From Marinilabiliaceae bacterium (GTDB lineage Bacteria; Bacteroidota; Bacteroidia; Bacteroidales; Marinilabiliaceae), in the NCBI GenBank assembly GCA_009777175.1, contig WRMI01000015.1, forward strand, positions 1 through 53,100: a stretch of 53,100 nucleotides of DNA, written 5' to 3'. A program made the position numbers and the translations under genes. Under the pieces are notes generated by a model. That model had not been told where the DNA came from and searched no databases. It saw nothing but the letters and a program-made list of their open reading frames with translations. Of the stretch, positions 1-8,536 are shown in pieces; position 1 is the stretch's first letter, and each line of letters starts with the position of its first letter.

Positions 1-369
1 TTTGGTAATAAAAGTGCTCAATTTACGAAAGTTAGTGACACTTTCGTCAAGCCATAAATTGGCTTCTTCTTCGTCATTTAGCGACAACGCATTATGTATC
101 AACCATAGCAACGCCTGACAAAATCCTTTTTCGTCGGCATACATGTCATCTTCTGAATACTGAAAACTGATACTCGCACAAATATAATCGTCTGGTAAAT
201 GCTTTTCTAACATCCCTATTGTAGTCGTTTTGCCATACTGACGACCACGATTGATTGTGAAATAGCTACAATCCTCTACCAACAAAAAAATCTGGTCAAT
301 TTTTTTACTTATATCAACCATATAGTGCATATTAGGAACACAATTTCCCGCAACATTAAACTTTCTCAT
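1..369 (-). CDS. AAA-ATPase-like protein, 5' part (runs off the window)
   Basis: The reverse strand reads open from an ATG at 369 to the window edge, giving 123 residues. Around residues 38-50 is a TINRGRQYGKTTT stretch, which matches the P-loop of the AAA-ATPase-like family (usually written NRPRRFGKT); the family proteins are about 500 residues with a C-terminal PD-(D/E)XK-like domain that would lie outside the window. The start is supported by a TAnnTTTG-type box (393-400, minus strand) just upstream. In Bacteroidota these proteins are numerous, often multi-copy, and have no firmly known function. Family call is from the P-loop and its context; the nuclease half is not visible here. Confidence 0.75.
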   Translation of the reverse strand, partial: MRKFNVAGNCVPNMHYMVDISKKIDQIFLLVEDCSYFTINRGRQYGKTTTIGMLEKHLPDDYICASISFQYSEDDMYADEKGFCQALLWLIHNALSLNDEEEANLWLDESVTNFRKLSTFITK

Positions 370-392
370 AATTTTTGGATTAAAAATTTTTG

Positions 393-400
393 CAAAAATA
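393..400 (-). promoter_or_regulatory. Bacteroidota -7 promoter box
   Basis: On the minus strand this reads TATTTTTG, which fits the TAnnTTTG consensus. It lies 24 bp upstream of the ATG at 369 of the AAA-ATPase-like gene. No convincing -33 TTTG was found. Confidence 0.5.
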
Positions 401-628
401 AGAAAAAATTATAACATTTTATAATTTTTACGCTAAAAAGAAACAATTTTGAATAAAAACCTTTCCTAACTACTCGGGGGATCACCAAAAAAAGATGCAT
501 TAATTTCAATAAATTCAATGCACCGCTTTTTAAAAGGAATGAAATAACTCAAAATATGATACGGTGAAATTTGCGCCAATCTTTTTTGCGTCAAATTAGT
601 GGTTCATAAATTAATAAAAAAATATTTT

Positions 629-645
629 TTAACAATAATTGTTAA
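629..645. promoter_or_regulatory. Palindromic operator candidate
   Basis: TTAACAATAATTGTTAA is a perfect 7-bp inverted repeat with a 3-bp centre. It lies just upstream of a TATCTTTG box and in front of an operon that contains a Crp/Fnr-type regulator, so autoregulation is possible. The binding protein is inferred, not seen. Confidence 0.35.
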
Positions 646-653
646 ATATTTAT

Positions 654-661
654 TATCTTTG
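654..661 (+). promoter_or_regulatory. Bacteroidota -7 promoter box
   Basis: TATCTTTG matches TAnnTTTG and precedes the short ORF at 693 and the membrane protein at 796. The nearest TTG (639-641) sits closer than the usual -33 spacing, so only the -7 element is supported. Confidence 0.5.
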
Positions 662-692
662 CATTATAAAAATAAAAAACTTTATTTCAAAA

Positions 693-785
693 ATGAAACT
701 TTTCAATATACTCGATGGATACTTTAATGCACTGAAATTCATAATTTTGTTGAAGACTTTCAATTTGTTGCGGATCTGGAACTAA
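693..785 (+). CDS. Possible 30-aa hydrophobic leader peptide
   Basis: An ATG-to-TAA frame of 30 residues lies between the promoter box and the membrane protein gene, ending 10 bp before the next ATG. It starts MKLFNILDGY and is hydrophobic from about residue 11. It could be a translated leader coupled to the downstream gene, or chance. No homologue is recognised. Confidence 0.25.
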   Translation: MKLFNILDGYFNALKFIILLKTFNLLRIWN

Positions 786-795
786 AAAATATTTT

Positions 796-1395
796 ATGAA
801 TAATTTAACATCATTTTTAGGGCATACGTCAATGGTATTACCATTGGCTTTTATCAAATTTGCCGTTTTGGCAACTTTGGGCGAAGTAATTGGATTGAAA
901 ATACAGAAGGGTGTTTTTAATTATAAAGGCTTTGGAATAGTTCCGAGAGCTATTGTCTGGGGATTTTTAGGTGTTGTTATAAGTATGGCGATGACAATTT
1001 TTTCTTCGGGAACGCCCATATTACTTACAAATTTGGGTATTAATATTACCTCGGGGCTTTTTGGCACACGTCTTTTATTAGCATTCAGTACCAGCGTAGC
1101 AATGAATCTTTTCTTTGCACCCGTTTTTATGACCTTCCATAAAGTAACCGATATACACATTATCAACAATGGCGGTACATTAAAAGGACTTTTTAAACCA
1201 TTGAAATTCAAAGAAATATTTGTCGGTTTAGATTGGGGCGTACTCTACGGGTTTGTTTTCAAAAAGACAATTCCATTTTTTTGGATACCCGCACATACCT
1301 TTACTTTTATGCTACCGCCTCAATGGCGCGTTCTTTGTGCGGCATTGCTGGGCGTAGCACTTGGCGTGCTGCTGTCGGTGGCGGCGAGAAAATAG
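796..1395 (+). CDS. Mpv17/PMP22-like integral membrane protein
   Basis: The 199-residue product is strongly hydrophobic, with several membrane segments. The C-terminal part, DWGVLYGFVFKKTIPFFWIP followed by an aromatic/proline stretch and PPQWRVL, has the layout of the Mpv17/PMP22 signature (W..P..q..nF..P...Rvl). Bacterial members are of this size and their substrate is unknown; eukaryotic relatives are small inner-membrane channels. It is followed after 123 bp by a Crp/Fnr regulator on the same strand, and the two may share the promoter at 654. The family call rests on the C-terminal motif alone. Confidence 0.55.
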   Translation: MNNLTSFLGHTSMVLPLAFIKFAVLATLGEVIGLKIQKGVFNYKGFGIVPRAIVWGFLGVVISMAMTIFSSGTPILLTNLGINITSGLFGTRLLLAFSTSVAMNLFFAPVFMTFHKVTDIHIINNGGTLKGLFKPLKFKEIFVGLDWGVLYGFVFKKTIPFFWIPAHTFTFMLPPQWRVLCAALLGVALGVLLSVAARK

Positions 1396-1518
1396 ATGTG
1401 CGTAAGCTGCGAAAGTGCTGGCGAAAAAAGGTCACTAAATTAAATATGGTTGATAATTCTGTACAAGTTGACAGATTTAAAGAAAAAATTAATAGTTAAA
1501 ATAAAACCCAAAAAATAA

Positions 1519-2091
1519 ATGGAAAACGAAATAATAAAATACCTTTCAAAATATATGACAATCTCCAAAGAAATAGAGGAGGCAATCATTGAAGGCGTTT
1601 ATATCAGAAGTTATAAAAAAGGGACTATTTTACTTGCCGAAGGTCAAATTTCCGATGAATGTTATTTTATTATAAAAGGCTGTATTAGAAGTTATTATAT
1701 CAAAGATGGAAATGAAATGACGACTGATTTTTTCACAGAAGAAGGCTCAGTAACTCCGTCGGCTTATGGAAAAAATATCCCTTCAGCCTATTATTTAGAA
1801 TGTATCGAAGATACAATTGCAGGTGTTGGTACTCCCGAACAAGAAACCGAAATGTATCAAAAATTTCCCGAAGGGGAATCACTTTCTCGGGCATTAGGAG
1901 AAACAATAATTGCAAAACAACAAGATGCATTTGCTGATTTTAAAATGCACTCTCCGGAAGAACGCTATTTGCATTTACAAAAAGAGCGCCCCGACTTGCT
2001 GCAACGAGTTCCACAATTTCAATTAGCAAGTTATTTGGGAGTTACACCCGAATCATTGAGCCGTATTCGTAAAAGATTGAGCAAAAAATAG
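1519..2091 (+). CDS. Crp/Fnr family transcriptional regulator
   Basis: This 190-residue protein has the cyclic-nucleotide-binding fold in its first ~105 residues, including KKGTILLAEGQISDECYFII and KGCIRSYY, which is the usual Bacteroidota form of the CNB roll. A short dimer helix follows, then a C-terminal winged helix (about 160-188) with QLASYLGVTPESLSRIRKRL as recognition helix. Members of this subgroup usually lack the residues for true cAMP binding, and the ligand is not predictable. It follows the Mpv17-like gene and may act on the palindrome at 629-645. No Fe-S cysteine cluster of FNR type is present. Confidence 0.9.
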   Translation: MENEIIKYLSKYMTISKEIEEAIIEGVYIRSYKKGTILLAEGQISDECYFIIKGCIRSYYIKDGNEMTTDFFTEEGSVTPSAYGKNIPSAYYLECIEDTIAGVGTPEQETEMYQKFPEGESLSRALGETIIAKQQDAFADFKMHSPEERYLHLQKERPDLLQRVPQFQLASYLGVTPESLSRIRKRLSKK

Positions 2092-2143
2092 TAAAAAATT
2101 TCATTTCTTAACCAAAGTCAACGAAAATAAAATCCAAACAAAA

Positions 2144-2151
2144 TACTTTTG
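2144..2151 (+). promoter_or_regulatory. Bacteroidota -7 promoter box
   Basis: TACTTTTG fits TAnnTTTG and sits 35 bp upstream of the ATG at 2187, separating the barrel-like gene from the regulator upstream. Confidence 0.5.
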
Positions 2152-2186
2152 CAAAAAATTTTTAATAACAATTTAATTTTAATTTT

Positions 2187-2831
2187 ATGCAAACAAGGAT
2201 TTTATTTTATGTGTTATTTGCTGCTTTAGGCGCAAATGTTTTTGCTCAAGTTCGAGACACTATTCCTGCTCGCAAATTTTCGGTAAGCACATCGATAGCA
2301 ATTTTTACGAATATTGGTAGCGAAGCCGCTACAAATACGCACCACTACGAAGTTCATTTTAAGTACGATTTTACCTCAAAAGACAAAATAGGTCTCAAAT
2401 TCGCCACATGGAGTTTATTTCAACCTATGGGTATACAATACTGGGACGGGCTTTTGGAAATGATAAACAAAAATAGTGAATTATATGGCAGCGAATTTTA
2501 TCCCGGCAGCTTGCGAGAAGTGGGTCTTGGTGTTTCGTATCAACGTATGTTCTGGAAAGGTCTATTTGTTACAATAGAAGTACTGCCACAATTAAAAACA
2601 TACGTTGATAATGATAAGAACAAAATCGACAATGGTTTTAAATTATATACTTCGTATCATATTGGTTATCATTTTCCATTGTTCAAAAATAGGATGTTTG
2701 TAGAACCGCAAATTCACTGTCAAAATTGGCTTATAGATACAAATACTCCGCAAAATTTTAAAGTAATAGACAAAAAGTGGAACAGCTATTTTCTTTTTGA
2801 GCCAAATTTGTACATAGGTTTTAAATTTTAG
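2187..2831 (+). CDS. Secreted protein, probable outer-membrane beta-barrel
   Basis: The 214-residue product begins with a signal peptide (about residues 1-20, ending NVFA|Q). The mature part alternates polar and aromatic residues in strand-like stretches and ends in a run finishing with KF, the C-terminal aromatic typical of outer-membrane barrels. Segments such as FEPNLYIGFKF at the end support this. It has its own promoter box and no operon partner. No specific family is recognised. Confidence 0.6.
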   Translation: MQTRILFYVLFAALGANVFAQVRDTIPARKFSVSTSIAIFTNIGSEAATNTHHYEVHFKYDFTSKDKIGLKFATWSLFQPMGIQYWDGLLEMINKNSELYGSEFYPGSLREVGLGVSYQRMFWKGLFVTIEVLPQLKTYVDNDKNKIDNGFKLYTSYHIGYHFPLFKNRMFVEPQIHCQNWLIDTNTPQNFKVIDKKWNSYFLFEPNLYIGFKF

Positions 2832-2976
2832 GACAATTTTGAGAACAATTACGTTCCTTATATACGGTTATCATCTTTGATACTTGTTGGACACCTATTA
2901 ATTCAGATTTCCTGCAGCTTTTTCTTTATAAAAAAATTTTTTTCTGCAAACAAGCATTAAATAATAAAAAATTATC

Positions 2977-2984
2977 TAATTTTG
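2977..2984 (+). promoter_or_regulatory. Bacteroidota -7 promoter box
   Basis: TAATTTTG fits TAnnTTTG. It overlaps the TTG (2982) that opens the longest possible frame of the next gene, so transcription starts downstream of that TTG and the ATG at 3036 is the true start. Confidence 0.6.
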
Positions 2985-3035
2985 CAAAGTTTTTTATCAA
3001 ATAAAGATGCTAAAAATCAATATTTTAGTTTTATA

Positions 3036-4127
3036 ATGAAAATTCTTTCGTTGATTGACTCACTTATAGCAGCAGGTGCAGAACGGATGGCAGTTAATAT
3101 TGCCAATGGATTGTCTGAAATTGGCATTGAAAGCCATTTATGTGCTACGCATTCGGGTGGTCCGTTGGAAGAGTTTATTTTACCTGATGTAAAAAACTTT
3201 ATTCTTGGTAAAAAATCATTTCGAGATTTTAGTGCGCTGTTTCGCCTACGTAAATATGTAAAAATAAATAAAATAGATATTATTCATGCACATTCGTCGT
3301 CGCTTTATTGGGCTGTTTTTGTAAAATGTATCATACCTCGAATTAAAGTTGTTTGGCACGACCACTTTGGGTTTAGCGAACAACTTCATCAAAGAGACAC
3401 TAAAATGTTGCGATTCTTTGTACGTTTTGTTGGACATATTTTTGTCGTTAATGATATTTTACAACAATATGCTCTCTATAACTTAAAAAAGAAACCGTCG
3501 CAGGTTTCATTTCTGGCAAATTTTGCTGATATAAAGATAAATAACAATCAAAATAAAAAGCCTGATATTCCAGATTTAGAGGCTTATCCAAAAATTGTTT
3601 GCCTTGCCAACTTGCGCAAACAAAAAGACCACGACAACTTACTTGATGCCTTTGCAATAGTTGTGCAAAAGCACGAAACCGCAAGACTTTATCTTGTTGG
3701 CGGTCATTTTAATGATGAGTATTATCATAATCTAATTAAAAGAACTGAAAATGAGGAATTTATTAAATCAAAAGTACATATTCTTGGTTCCCGCAATGAT
3801 GTAGCCGAAATTTTATCAGAGTGTCAAATTGGAGTACTTTCGTCAGTTTCAGAAGGGTTGCCCGTTTCACTTTTGGAATATGGATTATCAAAACTTGCAG
3901 TTGTGTGTACTGATGTTGGTGATTGCTCTCTTGTACTTGATGGTGGCAGATGTGGAAAATTAGTTCCGCCTAACAATTCTGCAACTCTTGCAAAAGAAAT
4001 TTGTTATTTATTAGAAAACAAAGAAGAAGCCGAAAATCTTGCTAAAGAACTTAATAATAGAGTTTTAGAAGAGTTTTCTAAAAAAGGTGCTATTGAAAAA
4101 ATTATGAAAATTTATAATTCTTTATGA
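3036..4127 (+). CDS. Glycosyltransferase, GT4 type
   Basis: A 363-residue GT-B glycosyltransferase. The N-terminal Rossmann half starts MKILSLIDSLIAAGAERMA, the common GT4 opening in which a glycine-rich loop binds the acceptor. The C-terminal half has VCLANLRKQKDHDNLLDAF and the E-x7-E donor motif in SEGLPVSLLEYG. The start at 3036 is preferred over a TTG at 2982 because a promoter box covers the latter. The gene overlaps the next by ATGA, beginning a four-gene operon (3036-6873). Likely role is building a surface polysaccharide or glycan on secreted proteins; sugar donor and acceptor cannot be told. Confidence 0.88.
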   Translation: MKILSLIDSLIAAGAERMAVNIANGLSEIGIESHLCATHSGGPLEEFILPDVKNFILGKKSFRDFSALFRLRKYVKINKIDIIHAHSSSLYWAVFVKCIIPRIKVVWHDHFGFSEQLHQRDTKMLRFFVRFVGHIFVVNDILQQYALYNLKKKPSQVSFLANFADIKINNNQNKKPDIPDLEAYPKIVCLANLRKQKDHDNLLDAFAIVVQKHETARLYLVGGHFNDEYYHNLIKRTENEEFIKSKVHILGSRNDVAEILSECQIGVLSSVSEGLPVSLLEYGLSKLAVVCTDVGDCSLVLDGGRCGKLVPPNNSATLAKEICYLLENKEEAENLAKELNNRVLEEFSKKGAIEKIMKIYNSL

Positions 4128-4726
4128 AAAATATGAAAATATTATTGAAAGTTTTATTAATAATTGTCAGTTTCAGTTTGTTTTCGTGTAAACCAAAGAG
4201 AGCAATTGCAACTCAAGAAATAGTGCCAAAACGTGACAAAATAGCAGAAATTATAGATTTTGCAGCACAATCGTGGGATTCTATTTCCAAAAAAATACCC
4301 TCAGGTATGGAAGAAACCTTTGGTTTCAATGATTTGGAAGAAATTAAAAACAGCAGTTTTGGAATGCCTATCAGAATGTATTATTGGCAAAACAATGAAA
4401 TGATTGAAAGTTACACATTTAGAGTTCCAATTATTGTTAACGAAAAAATGGTCTCTTTATTGACTGTTTCAGCCGAAAATGAGATGACAACGGGCGATTT
4501 TGGAGCAAGCCTACTCGCACAAAATATACAATTGATTTCAGATTATTATAATGTTACAATAATCGGAATCTTGCGTGTACATTCAATAACGACCGATTTT
4601 CTGATTTTCGAAGACATAAATATATCATACTTTATTCCTGTATTACCAAGCGTTTTACAAAATTTATCTCAAAGAAACATTCTAACAATAAAAGATATAT
4701 CTACAATAATTCCAAATGATCAATAA
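4124..4726 (+). CDS. Lipoprotein of unknown function
   Basis: A 200-residue product with a type II signal peptide: a hydrophobic run followed by the lipobox LFSC, cysteine about residue 22. The mature protein is mixed alpha/beta with no recognised domain. It overlaps the upstream glycosyltransferase (ATGA) and is followed after 9 bp by a secreted cysteine peptidase. An alternative ATG at 4133 would still keep the lipobox. Being between these genes it may be an envelope partner of the peptidase, but that is inference. Confidence 0.75.
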   Translation: MKNMKILLKVLLIIVSFSLFSCKPKRAIATQEIVPKRDKIAEIIDFAAQSWDSISKKIPSGMEETFGFNDLEEIKNSSFGMPIRMYYWQNNEMIESYTFRVPIIVNEKMVSLLTVSAENEMTTGDFGASLLAQNIQLISDYYNVTIIGILRVHSITTDFLIFEDINISYFIPVLPSVLQNLSQRNILTIKDISTIIPNDQ

Positions 4727-4735
4727 AATATTATT

Positions 4736-5809
4736 ATGAAGAAAAAAATCTTAACACTAGTTTTATTAATGTCATTATTAATGACAAACAATGCCCAAAT
4801 TCTACCTGTAAAAGTGTGCATTCAAGAGCAGGATCAATGGTGTTGGGCAGGAGTATCACAATGTGTGCTTGATTACTACGGTTGTGAAGTCGAACAGTGC
4901 GAAATTGCCGACTACGCACGTACCGTTATTACGTGGCACAATTTTGGTTCAGTGCCTTGTTGCGATTTGCCCTACGGACCTTGCAATTATTGGAACTATA
5001 ATTGGGGATATCCCGGAAGCATTCAGGATATTTTAGTAAATTTTGCAGAATTGAACAATTACGGAATAGGAAGTTATTTGTCGCATCAATCTGTAATTCA
5101 AGAACTTAATGAAAATCGACTGTTTATTATTCGATGGGGATGGACTTACGGAGGTGGTCATTTTGTTGTGGGGCACGGCATCGAAGACCAAACATTGTAT
5201 TATATGGATCCATGGTTCGGCGAGGGCGCTAAATTTGCAGACTATAATTGGGTCGTAAATAGCAGCGATCATAGTTGGACACACACAAATGCCATCTATG
5301 AAATGGTTTCAAAGCCCACTTTTGACCCTATTCCTGGTATTTATGAAACCCCGCAAAATGTTACAATAAATTGTGAAACCCCAGATGCCGTTATTTTTTA
5401 TACATTAGACGGAAGTAATCCAAACGACAATTCTGAAATATTCACCACTCCAATTTTACTATCTGAAGGAACATCAATTATAAAAGCGATGGCTGTTTAC
5501 CCAGGATTCAACAACAGCGCAGTAGTTGTAGGGGAATACACCGTAAATGTCGGAATTAGATTTTTTACACTTACTGACATTGAAGTCTATTCATTTAATA
5601 ATCAAATATATATTATTAATGAAAAAAATATTAATTTAAAATCTGTTCAGATAATAGATTTATTGGGAAGAGTTATATATAAAGATAAAGTTAATAGTTC
5701 CACAACTATCAGTATAAATGTTGATAACGGACATTATATTGTGCGGTTGATTTCAGAAGACGGGAAAGTTTCAAATACAAAAGTTTATTTAACACGGCAG
5801 CATAATTAA
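4736..5809 (+). CDS. Secreted papain-like cysteine peptidase with T9SS sorting domain
   Basis: The 357-residue protein has a signal peptide (1-20) and then a papain-like domain of the C39/C70-like type: catalytic Cys36 in QWCWAG, His142 in GGHFVVGHG and Asp158 in YYMDPW. Several extra cysteines in the insert (about 44-83) suggest disulfides or metal binding. Residues about 195-270 look like a chitobiase/hexosaminidase C-terminal domain (YTLDGSNP...). The last ~80 residues form a type IX secretion sorting domain (IQIIDLLGRVIY-type strand, then GHYIVRL). It is thus exported through the outer membrane. It sits inside a glycosyltransferase operon, overlapping the next gene by 1 bp. Substrate unknown. 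Confidence 0.82.
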   Translation: MKKKILTLVLLMSLLMTNNAQILPVKVCIQEQDQWCWAGVSQCVLDYYGCEVEQCEIADYARTVITWHNFGSVPCCDLPYGPCNYWNYNWGYPGSIQDILVNFAELNNYGIGSYLSHQSVIQELNENRLFIIRWGWTYGGGHFVVGHGIEDQTLYYMDPWFGEGAKFADYNWVVNSSDHSWTHTNAIYEMVSKPTFDPIPGIYETPQNVTINCETPDAVIFYTLDGSNPNDNSEIFTTPILLSEGTSIIKAMAVYPGFNNSAVVVGEYTVNVGIRFFTLTDIEVYSFNNQIYIINEKNINLKSVQIIDLLGRVIYKDKVNSSTTISINVDNGHYIVRLISEDGKVSNTKVYLTRQHN

Positions 5810-6873
5810 TGAGTGCAAAAACATTATTTATAGGTCCATTTTCGCCTCCCTTTGCAGGAGATGGTGTTAAGAACGACTATTTACGCGAAGGATTTGAAAA
5901 CGAGGGAATTAATAACATAATTTGGTTTGACTCAATTCGAAGAGAAAGTGGAATCTTTGCATTCTTTTTAAGACTTCTAAAACTTATGATAACTTCTAAA
6001 CAGATAATTATCTCGTTAAACCGAGACGGCAGATTCATAATAATTCCTCTATTTTGGTTTTTGTCACTGTTTTCTCGAAAAAAAGGAGTTCTCTACATCA
6101 TTGGCGGCTCTTTTGATAAACAAATTGAGCAATTATCTTCTTTTAGACGTAAAATTTTTGTCAAAATGTTAAACCGTCTTGATGGTATTTTTGCTGAATC
6201 TAAATCTTTACAAGAAGGGGTTGAAAAACAAGGCGTTAAGAATGTTGTAATGATTTATAATCCCCGAAAAGATGATGGTTTCAGGTGGAGACTTACTGAA
6301 AACAACAAAAGTAAAGTTGTTTTTATTTCACGAATAACTGATAGCAAAGGCGTTACGGTTCTAATGAATGCTATTACTGAAATTGTTAACGATGGAAAAA
6401 ATATTTCTTTGGATCTTTATGGACCTATTGACGAAAATTATGAGCATTTTTTTTACAAATTTATTGCCGATTCAAACGGAACTATTACTTATAAAGGCAT
6501 TTTGAAACCCGATGAAGTGCAGTCTTTATTAACACAATATCATTTTCTTGCTTTGCCCACCTATCATACTGGCGAGGGATTACCCGGTATTTTAGTAGAA
6601 GCAGGTATGACAGGCATTCCGATAATTATTACACGTTTTAATGCTTTGCCTGAATATTTTAAACATAATCAAAGCGCACTTTTTGTCGAACCGAAAGACG
6701 TTGATACTCTGAAAAAAGAAATTTTAAGACTATTAGAAGATGACAAACTTAATAAAACAATTAGTTCAGGAATTATTAAAATAGTTGTCCCTTTTAAACT
6801 CGAAACCGTTATTAAACAATCGATTGACTATCTCGAAAAATATAAATGGATTTTTAATAAAGTGAATGAGTAA
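5809..6873 (+). CDS. Glycosyltransferase, GT4 type
   Basis: A 354-residue GT-B enzyme whose start (ATG 5809) overlaps the stop of the peptidase gene. N-terminal GPFSPPFAGDGVKNDYL is the acceptor-side loop; the C-terminal half has VVFISRITDSKGV and the E-x7-E donor motif in EGLPGILVEAGMTG. It is the last gene of the operon. Its final codons (KVNE and stop) are already in phase with the GAGTAAAT satellite that follows, so the extreme C-terminus may have been reshaped by the repeat. Confidence 0.87.
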   Translation: MSAKTLFIGPFSPPFAGDGVKNDYLREGFENEGINNIIWFDSIRRESGIFAFFLRLLKLMITSKQIIISLNRDGRFIIIPLFWFLSLFSRKKGVLYIIGGSFDKQIEQLSSFRRKIFVKMLNRLDGIFAESKSLQEGVEKQGVKNVVMIYNPRKDDGFRWRLTENNKSKVVFISRITDSKGVTVLMNAITEIVNDGKNISLDLYGPIDENYEHFFYKFIADSNGTITYKGILKPDEVQSLLTQYHFLALPTYHTGEGLPGILVEAGMTGIPIIITRFNALPEYFKHNQSALFVEPKDVDTLKKEILRLLEDDKLNKTISSGIIKIVVPFKLETVIKQSIDYLEKYKWIFNKVNE

Positions 6874-7111
6874 ATGAGTAAATGAGTGAATGAGTAAATG
6901 AGTGTAGGGGCGCACCCTTGCGGTCGTCCACCCTTAATAAATGAGTAAATGAGTAAATGAGTGAATGAGTAAATGAGTGAATGAGTAAATGAGTAAATGA
7001 GTGAATGAGTAAATGAGTAAATGAGTGAATGAGTAAATGAGTGAATGAGTAAATGAGTGTAGGGGCAAACCTGCGTGTTTGCCCACCATATAATGAATGA
7101 ATGAGTAAATG
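6857..7111. repeat. 8-bp satellite (GAGTAAAT/GAGTGAAT) with embedded hairpins
   Basis: Roughly 25 units of a degenerate 8-bp repeat start at the stop codon of the glycosyltransferase gene. Two GC-rich inserts interrupt the array: 6903-6933 (GGGGCGCACCCTTGCGGTCG and following) and 7062-7084 (arms GGGCAAAC / GTTTGCCC). A shorter array with the same first insert lies at 22632-22710. All frames contain frequent stops. Confidence 0.9.
7063..7084. repeat. REP-like palindrome inside satellite
   Basis: Arms GGGCAAAC and GTTTGCCC pair perfectly around a 6-base loop. It is much more GC-rich than its surroundings, as REP-type elements in this window generally are. Confidence 0.75.
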
Positions 7112-7154
7112 AGAGAATAGTCATTAATCACTAACCACTAATCTCTATTTTTTT

Positions 7155-7206
7155 GCGTTCTCAACTTTGCGCCTTTGCGTTAAAATAATATGAAAAATAT
7201 AGGTTA
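7155..7206 (+). repeat. Dispersed CTTTGCG repeat, copy 1
   Basis: CTCAACTTTGCGCCTTTGCG followed by TTAAAATAATATG and a TAGGTTAA-like end. Related copies are at 23891-23950, 51019-51074 (inverted) and, in part, 41020-41050. Function unknown. Confidence 0.75.
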
Positions 7207-7319
7207 ACATAAATTTAACAAAAATTTAATAAAAATAAATAAATGTTAAAATAAGTGTAATTTTATTTTCGGTTGTCATGGTATTAAACAAAAAATAATT
7301 TAAATAAAAAATAAGAGAT

Positions 7320-7520
7320 ATGGAATTTTTGCTTCAATTAATGTCTGAATTGTTTGACATAGAGTCGTTACAGCCCGAGATGGCAGCGGTCGCTGAAACA
7401 GTAAACAATGAAAAAATACACGCAGGTTTTTTACAACCTACCCCTTTTGAGCCCTTTCAACCAGACGACGAACTCGCGCAAGAAGAAGGTCTTATTTTTA
7501 ATTATGTTCAATTTAATTGA
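7320..7520 (+). CDS. 66-aa acidic protein upstream of fecR
   Basis: A small acidic protein (MEFLLQLMSELFDIESLQPE at the start; many Glu/Asp and Pro later). It lies 30 bp before the FecR gene on the same strand, in the place normally taken by the FecI-type sigma factor. It has no signal peptide, no helix-turn-helix and no match I recognise. Coding status is inferred from position, spacing and a start 120 bp after an A/T-rich promoter-like region. Confidence 0.5.
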   Translation: MEFLLQLMSELFDIESLQPEMAAVAETVNNEKIHAGFLQPTPFEPFQPDDELAQEEGLIFNYVQFN

Positions 7521-7550
7521 TTTTTAATAAATATTTATAGTAATATTAAT

Positions 7551-8513
7551 ATGAAAACCGAATTTCTAAACAACGAAGAATATTTGATAATCAGGCATTT
7601 GAACAACGAACTTACCGATGCCGAACAAAATCAATTTAGCGAATTATTAGAAAAAGATAGCAATTTTCGCAAAGAATATAATAATTCTAAACTTGTCTGG
7701 GACTCATCAACAACAATAAACTACGATGCAGAAGTAGATTGGCAAACTATACGCCAAAAAATAGGTTTCGACAAACAAAGGACTCTCAAACCACTCTATT
7801 TTATCACACGAATAGCGGCTGTTGTAGTGATAGTTTTTGGATTAAGCTTAGGATTGTGGAACTACTGGAACTCACCCGGACAAGGTCGTTGGGTAGTTTT
7901 TGAAACTGGGATGTCCACCGATTCCATCGTTTTACCCGATGAAAGTATCGTATTTTTGAACAAAAATTCATCGCTTAAGTTTAAGTCCGCATTTGTTGGA
8001 AAAGAACGGAAAGTAGAACTCACAGGCGAAGGATATTTTGAAGTAACCCACGACCAGAAAAAACCATTCAACGTTGAAATCGGAACAATAACAGTCCAGG
8101 TTTTAGGAACTTCATTTAACATTGATGCTCGCAAACCCGACGGATCCGTAGAACTAAACGTAACAGATGGAAAAGTTTCTTTTGCAAATAATAACGAAAA
8201 AATAATAGTCAAAGAAGGCGAATGGGCAGTAATGGGTAAAAATCTGATAGATAGAGGAATAATAAAAGATGCTAATTTTTTATCGTGGAAAACAGGATTA
8301 TTAGAATTTAATAACGTAACTCTAAACAATGTTGCGCAAATATTGAAAAATTATTACCCAGAAATAAAATCTATCAGATTAGACACAACCAGCGATATAT
8401 CAGTTACAACGAGGTTTACAGGCAATTCGCTACAAGAAATTTTAGAAGAATTTTCGCTACATTTTGAAAAAAAGTTTAAACTTTATAATGGAATATTAAT
8501 AATATCTGATTAA
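7551..8513 (+). CDS. FecR family anti-sigma factor
   Basis: A 320-residue protein with the standard Bacteroidota FecR plan: cytoplasmic N-terminal ~80 residues, one membrane segment (about 84-104), a FecR beta domain (about 112-215, with DSIVLPDESIVFLNKNSSLK and LTGEGYFEV), and a C-terminal DUF4974-like domain (about 250-318). The family senses a TonB-dependent receptor in the periplasm and controls an ECF sigma factor. Here the receptor follows after 23 bp, but no sigma gene is upstream. The only ECF sigma in the window (34172-34657) has its own anti-sigma partner. Confidence 0.93.
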   Translation: MKTEFLNNEEYLIIRHLNNELTDAEQNQFSELLEKDSNFRKEYNNSKLVWDSSTTINYDAEVDWQTIRQKIGFDKQRTLKPLYFITRIAAVVVIVFGLSLGLWNYWNSPGQGRWVVFETGMSTDSIVLPDESIVFLNKNSSLKFKSAFVGKERKVELTGEGYFEVTHDQKKPFNVEIGTITVQVLGTSFNIDARKPDGSVELNVTDGKVSFANNNEKIIVKEGEWAVMGKNLIDRGIIKDANFLSWKTGLLEFNNVTLNNVAQILKNYYPEIKSIRLDTTSDISVTTRFTGNSLQEILEEFSLHFEKKFKLYNGILIISD

Positions 8514-8536
8514 TTTCGCGGGCTAATTTTTTATTT

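Larger units (their letters stand above)
401..692. other. Intergenic region with one REP-like fragment
   Basis: About 290 bp without a convincing gene. At 494-528 there is a copy of a dispersed element, GATGCATTnAATTTCAATAA followed by ATTCAATGCA, that recurs near 22752, 43065 and 51219. The rest is A/T-rich. The right end holds the promoter of the downstream operon. Confidence 0.6.

Noticed and set aside
1233..1499. 88-aa frame overlapping the end of the Mpv17-like gene
   Set aside because: It is mostly the second frame of that gene; the part after 1395 has no start, no conserved pattern and no ribosome site.
2982..3035. Longer start (TTG) for the glycosyltransferase
   Set aside because: A TAnnTTTG promoter box overlaps the TTG, and the family opening begins at the ATG at 3036.
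6828..7131. Two minus-strand frames across the GAGTAAAT satellite (IYSFTHLLIYSFTH peptides)
   Set aside because: They are pure translations of the satellite and REP insert.
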